DNA of 64,000 nt from Ottelia alismoides (taxonomy: Eukaryota > Streptophyta > Magnoliopsida > Alismatales > Hydrocharitaceae). The stretch covers positions 372,001 to 436,000 of the forward strand of contig JAZKJV010009321.1 in NCBI GenBank assembly GCA_037367405.1, read 5' to 3'. Both the position numbers and the translations under genes were made by a program. Each line of letters starts with the position of its first letter. Position 1 is the stretch's first letter. Shown here in pieces: positions 59,835 through 64,000 of the stretch. The notes beneath the pieces were generated by a model, which made no database searches, was not told where the DNA came from, and worked only from the letters and a program-made list of their open reading frames with translations.

Positions 59835-60870
59835 TCACGCAAAATGAATAGGGGCAAGATCAGCGACCCGCAGCTCATGATCTAGAAATGGCTTGAGCCG
59901 ATGGCCGTTCACTCGAAAGGTACTCTCAGAAGACAACTCAGATATGTCAATGCTACCGTTGTTGTGTACCTTCCTGACCAAGTAGGGTCCCTTCCATTTG
60001 CTCTGTAGCTTCCCTGGAAATAAACGAAGCCTCGTATCAAACAACCATACTCTCTGTCCAATCTCAAAATGCTTGTGGCTGATATGAGAATCATGCCACT
60101 CCTTCACTCTCTCCTTATACTGTAGGCTGTTTGAGAAAGCCGTATCTCTAAGCTCCTCCAAGGCTGCTAACTCTGCCCTCCTCTGGTCTCCCATACCATC
60201 TGGGATCCATAAGAATATCTGTAACTGCCCAAAGTGACTTGTGCCTCAGCTCAACAGGTAAATGGCACGGCTTGCCATATACGAGGCGAAAGGGAGATGT
60301 GTCCAATGGAGTCTTGAAAGACGTCCTATATGCCCATAAGACCGAGTCCAAAAGCTGTGACCAATCCTTTCGGTCAGGGCGGACGACTTTCTGCAATATC
60401 GTCTTGATCTCCCTATTCGACACCTCGGCTAGACCATTCGTCTGTGGATGGTAAGGTGTAGCAACACGATGGTCTATACCGAACTAGCTAGCAAGGGCCT
60501 TCACCTGGTCGTTGATGAAATGAGACCCCCCATCAGAAATCAGAACTCGTGGAACCCCGAACCGCGTGATGATGTGCTTCCTCAAAAATCTGCAAACTGT
60601 CCTCGCATCAGCGGCTCGGGCGGGGATAGCCTCAACCCAACGACTAACATAATCCACGGCCAACAGAATGTACTCAAATCCCTGACTCTTAGGGAATGGA
60701 CCCATGAAATCGATGCCCCATGCGTCAAAAACCTCACAGAAGTGAATGGACTGCATCGGCATCATATCACGCTGTCCACAAGTGCCCATCCTCTGACAGT
60801 CAGTACACCTCTTCACGAACTCATCTAAGTCCTTGAAGAGGGTAGGCCACCACAAGCCGGATTGGAGCAC
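59835..60870 (-). pseudogene. Integrase core, Athila copy 2
   Basis: Pieces 60870-60484 ([21 protein letters not shown]), 60423-60148 ([21 protein letters not shown]) and 60194-59835 ([20 protein letters not shown]) cover the domain. A TAG at 60484-60486 replaces GAG of copy 1. A frameshift near 60200 joins the last two pieces. The end codon matches copy 1. Confidence 0.88.
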
Positions 60871-61687
60871 TTTCTGTGCCGTTCTCCTCCTAGAATGATG
60901 TCCTCCTGTCTCAAGCTTGTGGCAGTAAGTGAGGACGCTATGGTGTTCCTCCTGAGGAATACACCGACGCTAGACGCTATCCCCTCCTTCGTGGTAAAGG
61001 ATGGGATCCTCCCAGTGGTAGGACTTAGCCTTCGCAAGGAAGGTCTCAAGCTTCTGCCCTGGGCCAATCTTGTGGGACTTTCCCAGCAACGAGAAAGTTC
61101 ACAATATCGGCATACCACGGGAGTGAGGCGATAGCAAGGATCGCCTCATCTGGGAAGGTATCTCGAATGGGATCAATCTGCTCAGACTCCTCAGGCTGCT
61201 CTAAACGGGAGAGATGATCCGCCACCACATTCTTGATTACAGGCTTGTCCTTGATCTCAATGTCGAATTCTTGGAGTAGAAGGATCCATCTAGTGAGTCT
61301 GGCCTTGGCATCCTTCTTTGCCATGAGGTACCTGATGGCGGTGTGATCTGTGTACAAAGTCACTCTAGATCCAATGATATAAGATCGAAACTTATCTAGG
61401 GCAAACACTACGGCTAGCATCTCCTTCTCTGCGACCGTGTAATTCCGCTGGGCGGAATCCAATGTGCGGCTAGCGTAGTGGATAGCAAACGGGACTCCAT
61501 CCCTCCTCTGTCCCAGCACTGCCCCTACGGCAAAATCGGAGGCATCCGTCATGATCTCGAATGGGAGAGACCAATCAGGCGGCTGGAGGACAGGAGCCTC
61601 AATCACACACTGCTGGAGAGTCGCAAAGGACGAAAGACACTTGTCATCGACAAGGAACTCGATGTCTTTCGTCAAGAGGTCAGTCAA
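60825..61687 (-). pseudogene. RNase H and integrase zinc finger, Athila copy 2
   Basis: 61687-61046 holds [33 protein letters not shown] and [11 protein letters not shown] frameshift near 61050-61080 moves the finger region into another frame (61118-60825). Sequence follows copy 1 closely. Confidence 0.88.
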
Positions 61688-61724
61688 CGGCCGGGCAATC
61701 CTGCTGAAATCCTGAATAAATCTC

Positions 61725-62546
61725 CTATAAAATCCAACGTGGCCCCAGAAATGACCGTAGCTGCCTCAAATTGGACGGCGGTGCGAGTTTTCTAATGACA
61801 TCAATCTTGGCCGGATCAACCTCCATGCCCCTGTTGGAGATGATGTGGCCAAGCACCGTCCCTTGAGTCACCATGAAGTGACTCTTCTCCCAAGATAGAA
61901 CCAAATGGAACTCAATACATCGCTGGAGTACTCGGTCTAGGCAGTCAAGACAGGAGTCGAATCCATCACCGTAGACCGAGAATTCGTCCATGAAGACCTC
62001 CAAATACTCCCCTACCATGTCCGAAAAGATCGACAGCATGCACCTCTGAAAAGTCGCAAGGGCATTGCATAACCCAAATGGCATGCGTCGAAAGGCATAT
62101 GTACCAAAGGGACAGGTAAAGGTGGTCTTCTCCTGATCCTCAGGAACGATGACCACCTGGTTGTAGCCCGAGTACCCATCCAGGAAGCAATAATGGCTCT
62201 TCCCTGCCAGCCTCTCAATGATCTGGTCAATAAAAGGCAGGGGGAAATGGTCCTTCTTGGTGTCCTGGTTGAGTCTCCTGTAGTCAACACAGACCCTCCA
62301 AGAGGTGGGTACTCGTGTAGCAATCTCCTCTCCTGACTCACTGATCACAATCGTGATGCCCGTCTTCTTGGGCACCACATGCAAGGGGCTAACCCACTTG
62401 GAGTCGGAAATGGGATAAATAAAATCTGCACTCCACCATTTTGATATTTCCTTCATCACGACCTCTCTCAGGTTGGGGTTCAGTTGCCGCTGGAACTCAC
62501 GCGACGGCTTCGCCCCCTCCTCGAGATAAATATGGTGGGAGCACAC
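61725..62546 (-). pseudogene. pol: Reverse transcriptase, Athila copy 2, altered active site
   Basis: The 273-residue frame covers the RT fingers and palm: [44 protein letters not shown]. The active site reads FMDE where copy 1 has FMDD: the second aspartate codon is GAA (plus strand TTC at 61983-61985). That change alone should abolish synthesis. The frame is lost near 61740, within LRSFLG. Confidence 0.9.
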
Positions 62547-63043
62547 TGATGGACTAATCCCATAGAGATCTGCTACGCTCCATCCGATTGTCTTGCGGTT
62601 CTTTCAAGAACCCCCATCAAGCGGGATTCTTGCTCTCCAGTCAGATCGGCGGAGATGATGACTGGGTACATCTCAGGTTCGCCCGCAAGGAACCGATATA
62701 CAGTGAAGTAGGGAGCGGCTTCAGCTCTGGACAGCTGGGTGCTGGCAAATCTAGCCTCGGAAGAAGGTGCGTGAATGCTGCTAAGTCTGCCAAATCTGCC
62801 TGGGGAGAAAGAATACGAGCTCTCGCAAACTGGATCTGGAGGAGGCTGCTCAACTGTGCTGTCTCTGATCTGCTCTGCCTCTACCTCCTCCTCATCTGTA
62901 GGCTCAGGTGGACTCAGGTCTAGCATCTGGTCATTACAATCTGCCCAATCAGACTCTGAATCCGAGGGATCTGCATCGAACAAGGTGGCATCAGTACCAC
63001 CGTCACTAGAAACCGTGTCGCGGTCAAGAACCGGCTCTGCTGC
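62547..63043 (-). pseudogene. Protease-RT linker, Athila copy 2
   Basis: 62983-62573 contains an acidic stretch and YPVIISADLTGEQ as in copy 1. The TAG ending the upstream frame (63041-63043) stands where copy 1 has CAG. Confidence 0.75.
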
Positions 63044-64000
63044 CTATGTAGTATCCTGGACCAGGGCTGTGCTCTCCAAGCTCTCCTCTGCTGTCATCTC
63101 TGTATCAATGGTGTCTGGAAATGAGAGGATGGCCTGTACTGCAGGGTCTGCCCATGCTGCCTCATCATCTGTGATCACAAAATCACAGTCTTGGTGGATG
63201 TCTAACCCGGCATCTGTCAGCTGCTCTGTGTCTGTGCTGGTCTCGGAGCATGCTCTCTCTCTGGCTCTATAGTCCTCGACCGTCTCTATTTGTATACTTT
63301 CGCCCTTGATGCGAAAGTATACCTTCCCGCTATCATGATCAGTCACCGCCTTGGCTGTGGCCAAGAACGGTCGACCGAGGATGATGGGGGTATCGGCCAC
63401 CGAATCAGGGATCTCCATGTCCAACAATACGAAGTCCACGGGGAATTGCAGGTCTTGAATAGTGACGATAACGTCTCGCAACAACCCCTTCGTCCTTTTG
63501 ATAGATCGATCAGCAAACTGAAGGACTGTCCTGCTCTGTCGAAGAGTGCCCAACTCGAAGCGGTCGAGAAGGGCTGCCGGAAGGAGGTTGATAGACGATC
63601 CGCTATCCAATAGAGTCCGGTCGAACCTCTGCTCACTAATCTGACATTTGACATACGGGGCTCCTGAATCTGGCCTCTTGGCTGGCAGACGGTTCTGGAT
63701 CGCGAAGCACGTGGCTTTCGTCAGCACATGTATCTTTGAATGATGGTTCCTCCTCCTCCTCCTGACGGTGGTCCTATCTCTCAAAGATCGCTGAAGAAGG
63801 GGGATGTGCTGCAAAGCCTCCTGAAGGGACAGCTGTATGTGAAATCTGTCGATCATGCTCTGGCTGAACTCCTCCTGCTCTCTCTTTTTTGGGTCTTTTT
63901 CTCTTTTCTTCCCCTTCCCCATCTGAAGGGCTCTAGGGAAGGGGACCACAGGGCCCTTCTCAGATGAAGGACTAGGAAGAGGTCTAGACGGCTCGACGGC
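63044..64000 (-). pseudogene. Protease region of pol, Athila copy 2
   Basis: The frame from 63949 (and upstream to the window edge) has the basic linker MGKGKKREKDPKKREQ, the active-site text LLDSGSSINLLPAAL and the IILGRPFLA motif. It is collinear with 5740-6640 of copy 1. The true start of pol is outside the window. Confidence 0.87.

Larger units (their letters stand above)
54089..64000 (-). mobile_element. Athila-like Ty3 retrotransposon, copy 2 (5' part beyond window)
   Basis: The minus-strand order is protease, linker, RT, RNase H, integrase, 3' hairpin block, purine tract, LTR. It is closely similar to copy 1 over pol and the 3' block, while the LTR (3669 bp) is nearer in layout to the solo LTR at 20168-23833. 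gag, leader and 5' LTR lie right of the window. GTGTT precedes the element at 54084-54088 as the candidate target duplication. Frameshifts, stops and an RT active-site change disable it. Confidence 0.93.

Overview
This window is plant nuclear DNA made almost entirely of transposable elements and their remains. No intact host gene, tRNA, rRNA or CRISPR array is visible. The element families (Athila-type and chromovirus-type Ty3, Tork-like Ty1/copia, TRIM, hAT, CACTA, Mutator with a plant mobile domain, and a captured DUF2828 gene piece) point to a flowering plant, in a nested, heterochromatin-like region. The species cannot be read from the sequence.

Layout. 1-15441 is an Athila-like LTR retrotransposon on the plus strand. 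Its 5' LTR is cut by the window start; it has a decayed gag-pol, an unusual 3' non-coding block of hairpins, and a 3.5 kb 3' LTR. It sits inside a copia element, whose second half (integrase, RT, RNase H, 3' LTR) resumes at 15442 in the same reading frame and runs to about 18.76 kb. About 18.8-19.5 kb holds a decayed zinc-knuckle, LINE ORF1-like remnant. 19795-25278 is a terminal-inverted-repeat element with an extremely C-rich core, split by a 3.67 kb solo LTR. A hAT element with a clear 8-bp target duplication follows (25447-26708), then small MITEs.

28166-34702 is a Mutator-like element that carries the C-terminal part of a DUF2828 (von Willebrand A-like) gene. That captured gene is broken by a 3.64 kb solo LTR with a perfect 5-bp duplication and by a palindromic pair of TRIM elements. 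Next come a 410-bp CACTA MITE and a second hAT element (35225-43566). A minus-strand chromovirus with complete 2.08 kb LTRs is inserted 10 bp inside that hAT. The chromovirus has lost most of gag and protease and the RT active-site segment.

43575-47134 is AT-rich and LTR-like, with only its right end resolved. An orphan Mutator end lies at 47.3-47.5 kb. A decayed MuDR-type transposase with a plant mobile domain runs on the minus strand from about 51.3 to 47.47 kb and holds two fold-back MITEs. 51.3-54.1 kb is AT-rich with one MITE and a TG microsatellite. 54089-64000 is a second Athila-like element on the minus strand, cut by the window end and closely related to the first.

How the parts relate. 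Target duplications and reading-frame continuity give a relative order in several places: copia before Athila; captured gene before Mutator before solo LTR and TRIM; hAT before chromovirus. Every protein-coding element is disabled by stops, frameshifts or deletions. The least expected structures are a conserved array of polypurine-tract-like hairpins upstream of the Athila 3' LTR, a palindromic LTR terminus shared by five LTRs, and the back-to-back TRIM palindrome.
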